From: JAGLQA01 sp023135565
GTDB lineage: Bacteria; Acidobacteriota; Aminicenantia; UBA2199
DNA: 20,408 nt
Direction: 5' to 3'
NCBI GenBank assembly: GCA_030639305.1
Contig: DAOWCY010000127.1
Location: forward strand, 1-20,408
Part shown: one piece after another, positions 8,244 to 14,884 of the stretch
Layout of the letters: the number at the start of each line of letters is the position of its first letter
Numbering within the stretch: position 1 is the stretch's first letter
Notes under the pieces: model-generated
Seen by the model: only the letters and a program-made list of their open reading frames with translations
Told to the model about the DNA's origin: nothing
The model's database searches: none
Translations under genes and position numbers: made by a program

Positions 8244-9356
8244 TTAGATATTCAACGGCATGACCACATAAATAAAATTGGATTCAGGGTCGCTGGTGGG
8301 CTTAAAAATAAAAGAGCTTTCACTATCATTCATACATATTTTAATCTCTTCGGTCTCGATATGAGTTAAAAAATCGAGAATAAAATTTCCATTAAAAGCG
8401 ACCTTTATCGGGTCCCAGGGATAATCGATATCCAACTCATCATGAGCTTCCCCTTTCTCAGGCGTGGTCCTCTCCAAAATTAATTTGTTATCTTCAAAAG
8501 TGAATACAACTCCATTATTCCTTGTTTTGAAAATAAGAACCCTTCTAATAACCTGCAGCAGTTCATCTGTTTTTACGATGGTTTCAAAAGCGGTTTTCTC
8601 AGGAACTACTGCTTTATAATTGGGAAATTTTTGATCGATTATCCGCGACGACAAAATCCTGTTTTCATGTTTGAAAAATAAATTATTTTTATCGAAATAA
8701 AATTCAAGTTCGCCGTCGTCGCATATTTTCAGCAGTTCCAGCAGCGTCTTCCTGGAAACGATAAATTCTATGGGCTCGGTTGTTTTAATGTCATCCTCAT
8801 AATATAAATAAGCTAACCGGTGGCCATCGGTGGCAGCCATTTCTAATTTTTCATTTGTGATACTCAATAAAGCCCCACCTAAGTTGAATTTCATTTCCGG
8901 GGAAATAATATAGTAACTTTTATTTATCATAGAGGCGAACTTTTTCATGATGATATTTACGGGGGAAAAAGAACCTTCTTCTGGTAATTCCGGTAATTGC
9001 GGGTAGTCGGAAGATTGCAAGCCTAATAATTTGTATTTACTCGTCTTAGTTTCATTGGTAACAACGATCTGTAAATCATTGTTTTCAGTTATCTCTACCC
9101 GGCCTTCGGGCATTCTTGAAATCAGGTCGTATAAATCTTTACCATCCACGGTAAAAGTACCCGGCTCATTTACATCCACCGGGATCGTAGTCGACAAACC
9201 GATCTCAAGATCGGTTGCCACCAATTCGAGCGAACCGTTCTCCAGGGCTGTAATTTTGATGTTCTGTAAAATGTCCATGAGGGACTTTTTTTCGAATATA
9301 CCCTGAAATAATTTTAATTCATCGGCAAACCTGGACTTTTCCACAATAATATTCAT
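8244..9356 (-). CDS. dnaN: DNA polymerase III beta sliding clamp
   Basis: DnaN forms the dimeric ring that tethers DNA polymerase III and many repair proteins to DNA. The 370-residue product begins MNIIVEKSRFADEL and ends YVVMPLNI, the normal clamp C-terminus, with MAATDGHRLA-type and TIPV motifs in the usual places (AATDGHRLAYL, GLSTTIPV). The frame stays open 22 codons further upstream. I chose the ATG at 9356 because the clamp family starts there and GAGGT sits six bases before it, whereas the upstream extension is AT-rich low-complexity sequence. That AT-rich stretch (9365-9410) contains several TATAAT-like hexamers on the minus strand that could serve as -10 elements. The stop is a tandem TAA TAG, followed directly by the 21-bp array. 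Confidence 0.96.
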   Translation of the reverse strand: MNIIVEKSRFADELKLFQGIFEKKSLMDILQNIKITALENGSLELVATDLEIGLSTTIPVDVNEPGTFTVDGKDLYDLISRMPEGRVEITENNDLQIVVTNETKTSKYKLLGLQSSDYPQLPELPEEGSFSPVNIIMKKFASMINKSYYIISPEMKFNLGGALLSITNEKLEMAATDGHRLAYLYYEDDIKTTEPIEFIVSRKTLLELLKICDDGELEFYFDKNNLFFKHENRILSSRIIDQKFPNYKAVVPEKTAFETIVKTDELLQVIRRVLIFKTRNNGVVFTFEDNKLILERTTPEKGEAHDELDIDYPWDPIKVAFNGNFILDFLTHIETEEIKICMNDSESSFIFKPTSDPESNFIYVVMPLNI

Positions 9357-9470
9357 ATTCAACCTCGTTATTTTTATTATATATAATATCATAATATATA
9401 TATAAATAAAAGAAGCAAGCAAAAAAAAGTGGAAAAATAATCTAAAAGCCTTATAAGAGCGGATTTAGAG

Positions 9471-9788
9471 TGTGGAAAACAGTGTGGAAAAAATGTTAAT
9501 GGTGTGGAAAACTAAAAGGCTTATAAAAAAAATCGGGATAGAAGGTCAAAATAATCTCCAGGAGCGGGTTTCCAATGTCCTGTTCTGAAAACAAAAAATG
9601 GGGTACGGAAGTTTTCAACAATTTATTTAACCGCCGATTTCCCGGGGATCATTTATTATCAAGGATTTAGAAAAGAAAAATAGTTGTTTTCAACAAATGT
9701 GGAAAACTCTAATTAAAAAAAGCTCATAAAATTTTTCCCACAATATTTCACTCCTTTGTGGAAAACTTGTGGAAAAAAATGTGGAAAA
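9471..9788 (-). other. Array of DnaA-box-like sites, part of oriC
   Basis: Seven exact copies of TGTGGAAAA lie at 9471, 9483, 9503, 9698, 9757, 9768 and 9780, all in the same direction (TTTTCCACA on the minus strand). They form two clusters of three with 11-20 nt spacing and one single site. Two inverse-direction near matches, TTTTCAACA, lie at 9612 and 9687; the second forms an inverted pair with the box at 9698. The classical DnaA box is TTATCCACA, so these differ at the third base. A 16-nt sequence CTAAAAGSCTTATAA(G/A) also occurs twice (9442 and 9512). Clustering between dnaN and dnaA makes an origin role likely. Exact initiation site not determinable by eye. Confidence 0.8.
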
Positions 9789-9789
9789 G

Positions 9790-10062
9790 CCCGTGGCACG
9801 GGCAGCCTATAAGGGGCAGCCTGTCAATGATACTTGAGATAGTAATATTCCCAGACGTTTTTAGTAATATTTTAAGATTGCCGTTTGTGTGCCCCACGGT
9901 GTGGGCAAACTATGAGGTGAAATAAAAAAAAAGTTTTGATCAAACTTTTTCAAAAGTTTGGCCCCCGGCAGGGCCGCCGGAGGCAGAGTAATTTCATGGT
10001 TATTTAAGCTTGCAGTTTGTGTGCCCCGCGGAGCGGCTAAGAGGGTGCACCTGCCGGGTGCA
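9790..10062. repeat. Dispersed repeat modules downstream of dnaA
   Basis: This stretch is built from repeats. Module C, CCCGTGGCACGGGCAGCC, is at 9790-9822. A B-like hairpin CCCCACGGTGTGGG follows at 9891-9917. Module A, AAGTTTTGATCAAACTTTTT to GCCGCCGGAGGCA, is at 9931-9985, and another B copy, CCCCGCGGAGCGGC, at 10024-10061 abuts the dnaA stop. A 22-nt segment ending GTTTGTGTGCCCC precedes both B copies (9874 and 10006). No gene is supported. Confidence 0.75.
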
Positions 10063-11412
10063 TCAGGTTTTGAAAAACTCGATAAGATCGTTGATCTCTT
10101 TATCAAACTCATAGTTTGCCTCCATCCTCTTTTCGATTTTCTTTATGGAATGGAGAACCGTAGAATGATGCTTTCCTCCAAATTTATCGCCGATTTCATA
10201 AAGAGGAATTTTAGTTAGCTTTTTGCAGACAAACATGGCAATTTGGCGCGGGTAGGCAATATCTTTTTTATTGCTTTTAGAGATCAGGTCGTTTACTTTG
10301 ATATTAAATTTTTGAGCTACGAATTCCTGGATTCCTTTGACTGTAGCCGGTTTTTTTCTCAAAGAGATAAAGGGTTTTAGGGCCTCTTTGACAAAAGCTA
10401 AAGTTATAGGGCTTTTCCTGGTATCGGAAAATTTTAGATTGGCTACCCCGATCAACCTGTTTAATGCCCCTTCCAATTTCCTGATATTATCGCTAATCGA
10501 AGAAGCAAGAAAAAATATCACATCTTCAGGGATAACGAAATCATTTTTGAATAATTCTTTTCTTTCTTCGATTTTCGTTTTTAATATGGCGATTCTTCCT
10601 TCCAGATCATAATGATGGATGTCAACCAGTCCGCCCCACTCGAAACGGGATTTTATCCTGTGTTCTAAATCGGGAATATTGTCCGGGTGTTTGTCCGAAC
10701 AAATAACGATTTGTTTTTCCAACTGGATAAGTTTGTTAAAAATGTAATAGAATTGTTCGCGGGTGCCCCCCCAGCGGGTTATATATTGGATGTCGTCCAC
10801 AAGCAGGATATCGACGGATGTATATTTTTTCGTAAACTCTGAGACTTTGTTCTGGCGGGTATATTCCACATATTCCTTCATCAGGTCGTTGGTGGTCAGG
10901 TAGCGTACATTAAAGTTTTTATTATTTTCTAAAATTCTATTGCCTATGGCAACCATCAGGTGGGTTTTACCCAGACCGACGTCACTATAAATATAGAGCG
11001 GGTTGTACGATTTAGCGGGAAATTCGGCTACGCTGTGGGCAAAAGAACAGGCCATTCGGTTTTGGTCTAATTGCACAAAAGAATCGAAAGTGTATTTTTT
11101 TTGCAGGTTCGTCTCTTTGAAGGATCGGGCTTTCCCGGTTAATTCGACAGCAGGAGAAGATAAAGAGAAATCGTCTTCTTCTTCGTTAAGGGAGATCAAT
11201 TTTAATGAAAGGCCGAATTCCTTTTTTGTGAGGGAATTTATTTTATCGAGCAGGTTTTGTTTTATCCAGGATAATTTCTTGCTATCCGTAGAACCGGCCA
11301 ATATAATCTTGTTGGCAACCGCCAGGAAAGATAAAGGGACGATCCATTTATCGAAGGTCGGTTTATCTAATACCGTTTCAATGAAGTTTTTAATCTGTTC
11401 AAGGTTTTCCAT
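10063..11412 (-). CDS. dnaA: Chromosomal replication initiator DnaA
   Basis: DnaA binds origin boxes and, as an ATP-driven filament, melts DNA to load helicase. The 449 residues show domain I (1-75), a short linker (76-105), an AAA+ core, and a helix-turn-helix domain IV (about 355-449). Visible motifs are Walker A SDVGLGKTH (143-151), Walker B ILLVDDIQ (202-209), the Arg-finger segment HRIKSRFEWG (251-260) and sensor 2 NIRKLEGALNRL (309-320). The first P-loop glycine is Ser143. In the DNA-binding signature GGKHHSTVLH (412-421), His415 replaces the usual Asp. No good Shine-Dalgarno precedes the ATG, but three DnaA-box-like sites lie 10-41 nt upstream, so autoregulation is likely. The stop codon abuts a dispersed repeat. 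Confidence 0.98.
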   Translation of the reverse strand: MENLEQIKNFIETVLDKPTFDKWIVPLSFLAVANKIILAGSTDSKKLSWIKQNLLDKINSLTKKEFGLSLKLISLNEEEDDFSLSSPAVELTGKARSFKETNLQKKYTFDSFVQLDQNRMACSFAHSVAEFPAKSYNPLYIYSDVGLGKTHLMVAIGNRILENNKNFNVRYLTTNDLMKEYVEYTRQNKVSEFTKKYTSVDILLVDDIQYITRWGGTREQFYYIFNKLIQLEKQIVICSDKHPDNIPDLEHRIKSRFEWGGLVDIHHYDLEGRIAILKTKIEERKELFKNDFVIPEDVIFFLASSISDNIRKLEGALNRLIGVANLKFSDTRKSPITLAFVKEALKPFISLRKKPATVKGIQEFVAQKFNIKVNDLISKSNKKDIAYPRQIAMFVCKKLTKIPLYEIGDKFGGKHHSTVLHSIKKIEKRMEANYEFDKEINDLIEFFKT

Positions 11413-11570
11413 TTTTCAATTTTTTCCACAAAAATATCCACAATTGTGGAAAACTTAATAAATATTCCATTCTATTTTAAAGATATTTTCGTTTTCAGGA
11501 TTTATATATGCATATATTAATCCAATATGATGCCGATGTCAATACCCAAAAATTATTTTTTTTATTTTTT
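11413..11570. other. DnaA boxes and AT-rich element upstream of dnaA (probable oriC part)
   Basis: TTTTCCACA (11422-11430), ATATCCACA (11434-11442) and TGTGGAAAA (11445-11453) crowd in front of dnaA. The last two overlap a perfect 14-nt palindrome TCCACAATTGTGGA (11437-11450). The adjoining 11454-11570 is strongly AT-rich with long A/T runs and is the best candidate unwinding element. Gene direction switches here, with minus-strand genes to the left and plus-strand genes to the right, consistent with bidirectional forks leaving this area. With the dnaN-dnaA cluster this would make a bipartite origin. Confidence 0.65.
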
Positions 11571-11700
11571 GCGGACGGCGACCCTGCCGATGTTTCGCGG
11601 GCCAAACTTTTGTAAAAGATCGAACAAAACTATTGTTATTTGAGGAGCGAAAACTACACCATGCCGCGAAGCGGCTAAAAGGGCGCCCTAGCCGCGGGCT
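11571..11700. repeat. Dispersed repeat modules A (minus) and B (plus) beside oriC
   Basis: A diverged A copy runs on the minus strand at 11571-11635 (GGCGACCCTGCC on the plus strand, then GGCCAAACTTTTGTAAAAG). A B copy, GCCGCGAAGCGGCTAAAAGG, runs on the plus strand at 11663-11700. The B copy closely resembles the one inside rsmG at 12015. Together with the AT-rich segment these fill the dnaA-rsmG gap up to the promoter. Confidence 0.7.
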
Positions 11701-11728
11701 TGTGGGCTTGTGGTAATAATGTTATAAT
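11700..11728 (+). promoter_or_regulatory. Extended -10 promoter for the rsmG-par transcript
   Basis: TATAAT at 11723-11728 is preceded by TGT, giving an extended -10. A partial -35, TTGTGG (11700-11705), lies 17 nt upstream. It fires to the right from the origin region. The predicted start, around 11735, falls at or after the first ATG of the small ORF, which bears on where that protein begins. Confidence 0.5.
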
Positions 11729-11891
11729 GCGTGAAATGATAAAAAAAATATCCGCTGTAATACTAATATTAGTCATCATATTTTCACCATACCTATTAAT
11801 CGTCGATTTAAAAAGATACTCGCCTATCGTCGTGATGATCTGGCTCCTTTCCATAGTCTATTATATTTTTGTTCTTCGTAAGAAGGAATAA
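11727..11891 (+). CDS. Small predicted membrane protein, unknown function
   Basis: A 54-codon frame starting at 11727 (MREMIKKISAV) predicts two hydrophobic helices, about VILILVIIFSPYLLIV and IVVMIWLLSIVYYIFVL, separated by a short charged loop DLKRYSP and ended by a basic RKKE tail. This layout suits a small inner-membrane protein. I do not recognise a family. No Shine-Dalgarno is visible. If the extended -10 at 11723-11728 is used, the RNA would begin near the second in-frame ATG at 11736, giving a leaderless 51-residue product. An alternative TTG at 11700 seems unlikely because it reads through repeat-adjacent DNA. It ends 29 nt before rsmG. Confidence 0.5.
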   Translation: MREMIKKISAVILILVIIFSPYLLIVDLKRYSPIVVMIWLLSIVYYIFVLRKKE

Positions 11892-11920
11892 ATAGGAAAT
11901 TAAACTGAGCGCCTAAAAAA

Positions 11921-12643
11921 ATGAAAACCAAAACGGAACCGAAAAATAAGAGTCACAAAAATTCTGATTTATTTCGCACCGAGGGTTTTGAATTCCCCGG
12001 GATATGCTCTTTTAGCCGCGAAGCGGATAATAGGGTGCCCGCGCCGCGGACTTTTGATCTATTAGATAAAATCGAAAAAAACATAAGAAAATCATTGGAT
12101 GAGTATATGGAATATCTCCTGGAATACAACAAAAAAGTTAACCTGATTTCCAGGCAGATGAAAATTGAAGAATTGCGCAGGCTGGTAAGTGAAACAATTT
12201 TACTGGAGAAATATATTTCAGGGGATACTATTTTAGATGCCGGCAGTGGAAATGGCTTATTGGGGATTCCAATTGCTTTGCTAAACCCGGATAAAAAAAT
12301 AGTACTGGTGGAAACAAAAGCAAAAAAAGCCGAATTTTTAGAAAAGGCCAAAACCAGGCTGGAATTAACAAATGTCCGGGTCTTTTGTTCAAGTATCGAA
12401 GAATATATAAAAAAGCACCCGGAAAAGGGGAGAACCCTGGTAACAAGAGGGTTCCCGGTATTAGAAGCGATTGTTAATTTCGTGAAAAAGGGATTAGTAA
12501 AAGAGGCGGTTTTAATAACATCGGAAAATAAATTAAAAAAAATCAAAATAGATATGGTAAATACCAGAAAAAAGACATATAATGTCCCCTTAAGAAAAAA
12601 TTTGAAAATTCTAAAAATGGAGAATGTTTCACGTGAAACATGA
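11921..12643 (+). CDS. rsmG: 16S rRNA (guanine-N7) methyltransferase RsmG with repeat-derived N-terminus
   Basis: RsmG (GidB) methylates N7 of G527 in 16S rRNA using S-adenosylmethionine. The SAM-binding motif ILDAGSGNGLLGIP (D106 to about 116) and the N-terminal helix YLLEYNKKVNLIS are characteristic. Relatives usually begin close to that helix. Here about 50 residues precede it, and residues 32-45 (SREADNRVPAPRT) are the in-frame translation of a dispersed module B copy (12015-12050). Either the protein carries an inserted repeat peptide or the true start is further in, for example ATG 12108, though neither site has a clear ribosome-binding sequence. The C-terminus VSRET is encoded by the parS site and overlaps parA by 20 nt. 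Adjacency to parAB at the origin is conserved in many bacteria. Confidence 0.92.
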   Translation: MKTKTEPKNKSHKNSDLFRTEGFEFPGICSFSREADNRVPAPRTFDLLDKIEKNIRKSLDEYMEYLLEYNKKVNLISRQMKIEELRRLVSETILLEKYISGDTILDAGSGNGLLGIPIALLNPDKKIVLVETKAKKAEFLEKAKTRLELTNVRVFCSSIEEYIKKHPEKGRTLVTRGFPVLEAIVNFVKKGLVKEAVLITSENKLKKIKIDMVNTRKKTYNVPLRKNLKILKMENVSRET

Positions 12644-13409
12644 AAAAAGAAAAAGTGAAGTGATTTCGATTGCTAACCAGAAAGGCGGCGTAGGTAAAAC
12701 CACTACCGCCATTAACCTGGGAGCATCGCTGGCAATTGCGGAAAAAAACGTCCTGATCGTCGATATCGATCCCCAGGCCAACTCTACCACCGGCTTAGGA
12801 ATCGACAAAAGCACTGTCGAAAAAGACATTTATTCTGTAATGAAGAAGTCGGTACCTATTAGAGACGCGGTATTGGATTACCATCTCAGGTATTTAAAGA
12901 TTATTCCATCTTCCAGGAACCTGGCCCGTTTCGAATTAGAAAACGCCTCCGAGGAAGAAGGGCATTTGCATTTAAAAAATGTATTGGATGAGATCAGGGA
13001 TGATTTCGATTATATCATCATCGATTCTCCCCCATCTTTAGGTCTTATAACCATCAATGCCTTAACCGCCTCAGACAGTGTCTTGATTCCCATCCAGACA
13101 GAATACTATGCCCTGGAAGGATTGTCCGATTTGATCTCTACGATAGACCGCACCAGGGAAAATTTTAATCCCGGATTAGAAATAAAAGGGATTTTATTGA
13201 CCATGTATGATGAGCGCACCAACCTGTCCAAACAAGTAGAAGGAGAGATCAGGGACTATTTTAAGACCAAAGTTTACAGCGTCATCATACCGCGAAATAT
13301 CAGGCTTTCAGAAGCTCCCAGTTTCGGTAAACCCATTCAATTGTACGCCATAAAATCGGCGGGTTCCGAAGCGTATATGTCTTTAGCCAGGGAGATATTG
13401 AATAAATGA
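12624..13409 (+). CDS. parA: Chromosome partitioning ATPase ParA (Soj)
   Basis: ParA is a MinD/ParA-class ATPase that binds nucleoid DNA when ATP-bound and is released by ParB, moving origins apart. The 261 residues carry the deviant Walker A KGGVGKTT (20-27) with its signature lysine, VDIDPQANSTTGLG (46-59), and IIIDSPPSLG as Walker B. The ATG at 12624 lies within parS and gives MFHVKH as the first residues, as seen in many annotated ParA proteins. The GGAG before it is only one base away. A GTG at 12660 is a plausible alternative that would remove the parS-encoded peptide. It overlaps rsmG by 20 nt and shares ATGA with parB, so the three genes are tightly coupled. Confidence 0.96.
   Translation: MFHVKHEKRKSEVISIANQKGGVGKTTTAINLGASLAIAEKNVLIVDIDPQANSTTGLGIDKSTVEKDIYSVMKKSVPIRDAVLDYHLRYLKIIPSSRNLARFELENASEEEGHLHLKNVLDEIRDDFDYIIIDSPPSLGLITINALTASDSVLIPIQTEYYALEGLSDLISTIDRTRENFNPGLEIKGILLTMYDERTNLSKQVEGEIRDYFKTKVYSVIIPRNIRLSEAPSFGKPIQLYAIKSAGSEAYMSLAREILNK
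12625..12640. promoter_or_regulatory. parS centromere site
   Basis: TGTTTCACGTGAAACA is a perfect 16-bp palindrome identical to the canonical chromosomal parS. It lies entirely within the rsmG-parA coding overlap, encoding VSRET at the end of RsmG and MFHVKH at the start of ParA. ParB would load here and spread. It is about 1.2 kb from the dnaA-proximal boxes. I saw no second copy in the window. Confidence 0.97.
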
Positions 13410-13642
13410 AAAGGAAAGTGCTGGGCCGGGGAATAGAGGCGATCATTGCCAACAAGCCGGCCTTTGAAAAGGAAGGCGGTCTTATCGAGGTGGATGTGGA
13501 TAATGTGTATCCTAATCCTCATCAACCCCGTAAGAAGTTCAGCGTCGAAAAGATCAAAGAGCTCGCCAACTCTATCAAAGAGAGCGGCTTGATCCAACCG
13601 GTAGTGGCATATAAAGAAGGTGAAAATATTACCTATTGGTAG
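13406..13642 (+). CDS. parB: ParB, N-terminal part (split by frameshift)
   Basis: This 78-residue frame is the front of ParB/Spo0J, the parS-binding CTPase clamp. It begins MKRKVLGRGIEAII, the ParA-stimulating N-terminus, and continues with VYPNPHQPRKKF and LANSIKESGLIQPVV, the first half of the CTP-binding domain. It then stops at TAG (13640) after ENITYW. The following GERRWRAA motif lies in the next frame, seven bases on. One extra base at about 13636-13641 would join the two parts. There is no classical slippery heptamer at the join, so a real indel or a sequencing error is likelier than programmed shifting. ATG overlaps the parA stop as ATGA, with GGGAG upstream. Confidence 0.9.
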   Translation: MKRKVLGRGIEAIIANKPAFEKEGGLIEVDVDNVYPNPHQPRKKFSVEKIKELANSIKESGLIQPVVAYKEGENITYW

Positions 13643-14253
13643 GAGAGAGGCGCTGGCGTGCCGCACAACTGCTCAAGTGGAGAAGAATACCCGCATTGTT
13701 GAGGAAGGTTACCCGGGAAGAAGCTATCATTAGCGCCCTGGTAGAGAATATCCAGCGTGAAGACCTGAATGCTATTGAAATTGCGGAAGGCATTGAATCC
13801 ATGATGAAGCAAACCGAGTTGACCCAGGATTTGACCGGTGAGAAAATCGGCATGAACCGGAGCACTTTGACTAATTATTTACGTTTATTAAAATTGCCTG
13901 AAGCGGTCAAACAGAGTATTATTTCCGGTAATATATCCCAGGGTCATGCCAGGGCGCTGTTGGCTTTAGAAGATAATAACGATATGCTGCTTGCCCTATC
14001 GAATATTTTACAGAACAAACTTTCGGTGAGGCAGACAGAGGCATATGTAAAGCAATTCACTAAAACGAAAAAAATTGCCGAAGTTCAAAATGACCCTGAT
14101 TTGATAAAGACCGAGGAAAAGCTGGCCAGGTATTTTTCCACTAAGGTAAAGTTGAATTATGGAAACAGCGGCGCTGGAAAAGTGGAGATATTTTTCACTA
14201 ATGTAGATGATTTTGACAGGATTTACAAAATATTATTAAAAGAAAAGGAGTAA
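13636..14253 (+). CDS. parB: ParB, C-terminal part (split by frameshift)
   Basis: This second frame carries the rest of ParB. It has the CTP-binding box GERRWRAA, the ENIQREDLNAIE box and the helix-turn-helix region (EKIGMNRSTLTNYLRLLKLP, then GHARALLAL) that reads parS. A C-terminal dimerisation segment ends the protein. The listed TTG start has no ribosome site and follows no gap, so it is not a separate gene: joined with the 78-residue front part it gives about 280 residues, a normal ParB length. GGAG at its 3' end serves as the ribosome site of the bactofilin gene, whose ATG is three bases after the stop. Confidence 0.92.
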   Translation: MVGERRWRAAQLLKWRRIPALLRKVTREEAIISALVENIQREDLNAIEIAEGIESMMKQTELTQDLTGEKIGMNRSTLTNYLRLLKLPEAVKQSIISGNISQGHARALLALEDNNDMLLALSNILQNKLSVRQTEAYVKQFTKTKKIAEVQNDPDLIKTEEKLARYFSTKVKLNYGNSGAGKVEIFFTNVDDFDRIYKILLKEKE

Positions 14254-14256
14254 AGA

Positions 14257-14649
14257 ATGGCAAAAGGTGAAATAACCACAGGCCGGGTAAGTGGATTTAT
14301 CGACAAAGACACTGAGATAGTTGGAGATATAAAGTTCAGTGATTCCTTCAGGATCGACGGTAAGTTTAAGGGAAAGATTCTTTCCGGGCAGAAATTGATT
14401 ATTGGAGAGAGCGGTGAACTTGAAGCTGATGTAGATGTTGGCAGTATATTTGTAAATGGTAAAGTTAAAGGTTCCATGAATGCATCGGAGCGGATAGAGG
14501 TATTTTCTTTAGGCCGTGTAACCGGTAAGATTGTGACGCCGAAATTGGTTATCGAGGAAGGGGCTTTTTTCCAGGGTTCTTGCCAGATGAAGTTAAAGGC
14601 CCTGGGTAACAAAAGCGCCGCCGATTATGAAGAGAAGACCTTTGAATAG
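14257..14649 (+). CDS. Bactofilin (polymer-forming cytoskeletal protein)
   Basis: Bactofilins polymerise without nucleotide into filaments that scaffold cell-shape and polar proteins. The 130 residues show the right-handed beta-helix pattern of short repeats rich in G, I and V (DTEIVGDIKFSDSFRIDGKFKGKI ..., split here as repeats of about 17-20 residues), between a short basic N-tail and a charged C-tail with no membrane segment. Length is in the family range. The ATG follows AAAAGGAG at the end of parB with a three-base gap, so it is co-translated with the par genes. In Myxococcus xanthus bactofilins scaffold the ParABS machinery and their genes neighbour par genes, so a similar role is a fair inference here. 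Confidence 0.9.
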   Translation: MAKGEITTGRVSGFIDKDTEIVGDIKFSDSFRIDGKFKGKILSGQKLIIGESGELEADVDVGSIFVNGKVKGSMNASERIEVFSLGRVTGKIVTPKLVIEEGAFFQGSCQMKLKALGNKSAADYEEKTFE

Positions 14650-14884
14650 GGGAGTCGGCGGTGGTCGGCGGGGTGCGGCGCACCCACCCTATGGGGGGCA
14701 GTTCAATGTTCGGTGTTCAATGATCGCGCTGTTGTCCGGTGCTAATTTTACAGTACGGCAGTTAACCGGGAAGCTTATTTTTTTTATCAGGCTGCGTGTT
14801 TTGGATTCCCCGGCTCCTGCTATTTTGCCGCGGAGCGGCTCAGAGGGCGCCCGCGTTGCGGGCCTATGAGGTATTATTAAAAAA
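14650..14884. repeat. Repeat-filled gap between bactofilin and kdsB
   Basis: It holds a hairpin GGGTGCGGCGCACCC (14671-14685), shared with 4304 and 17479, and a module B copy GCCGCGGAGCGGCTCAGAGG (14827-14863) in plus orientation. The tail of the B copy, CTATGAGG, lies 12 nt before the kdsB ATG and is the only ribosome-site candidate there. An open frame across this gap reads repeat DNA and is not credited as a gene. Confidence 0.7.

Noticed and set aside
8010..8369. Plus-strand open frame of 119 codons through the 21-bp array
   Set aside because: It is open because the unit length is a multiple of three and lacks stops; its end runs antisense into the conserved dnaN C-terminus and it has no ribosome site.
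9357..9422. 22-codon extension of DnaN
   Set aside because: Low-complexity AT-rich codons without a ribosome site; GAGGT before ATG 9356 and family length favour the shorter start.
9861..10218. Short open frames on both strands in the dnaA-dnaN gap and dnaA 3' end
   Set aside because: They read repeat modules or run antisense to dnaA, with no ribosome sites.
13630..13645. Programmed ribosomal frameshift in parB
   Set aside because: No slippery heptamer or obvious downstream stimulator is visible; an indel or base-call error is simpler.
14627..14869. 80-codon open frame after the bactofilin gene
   Set aside because: It reads through two dispersed-repeat hairpins, overlaps the bactofilin 3' end and resembles no protein.
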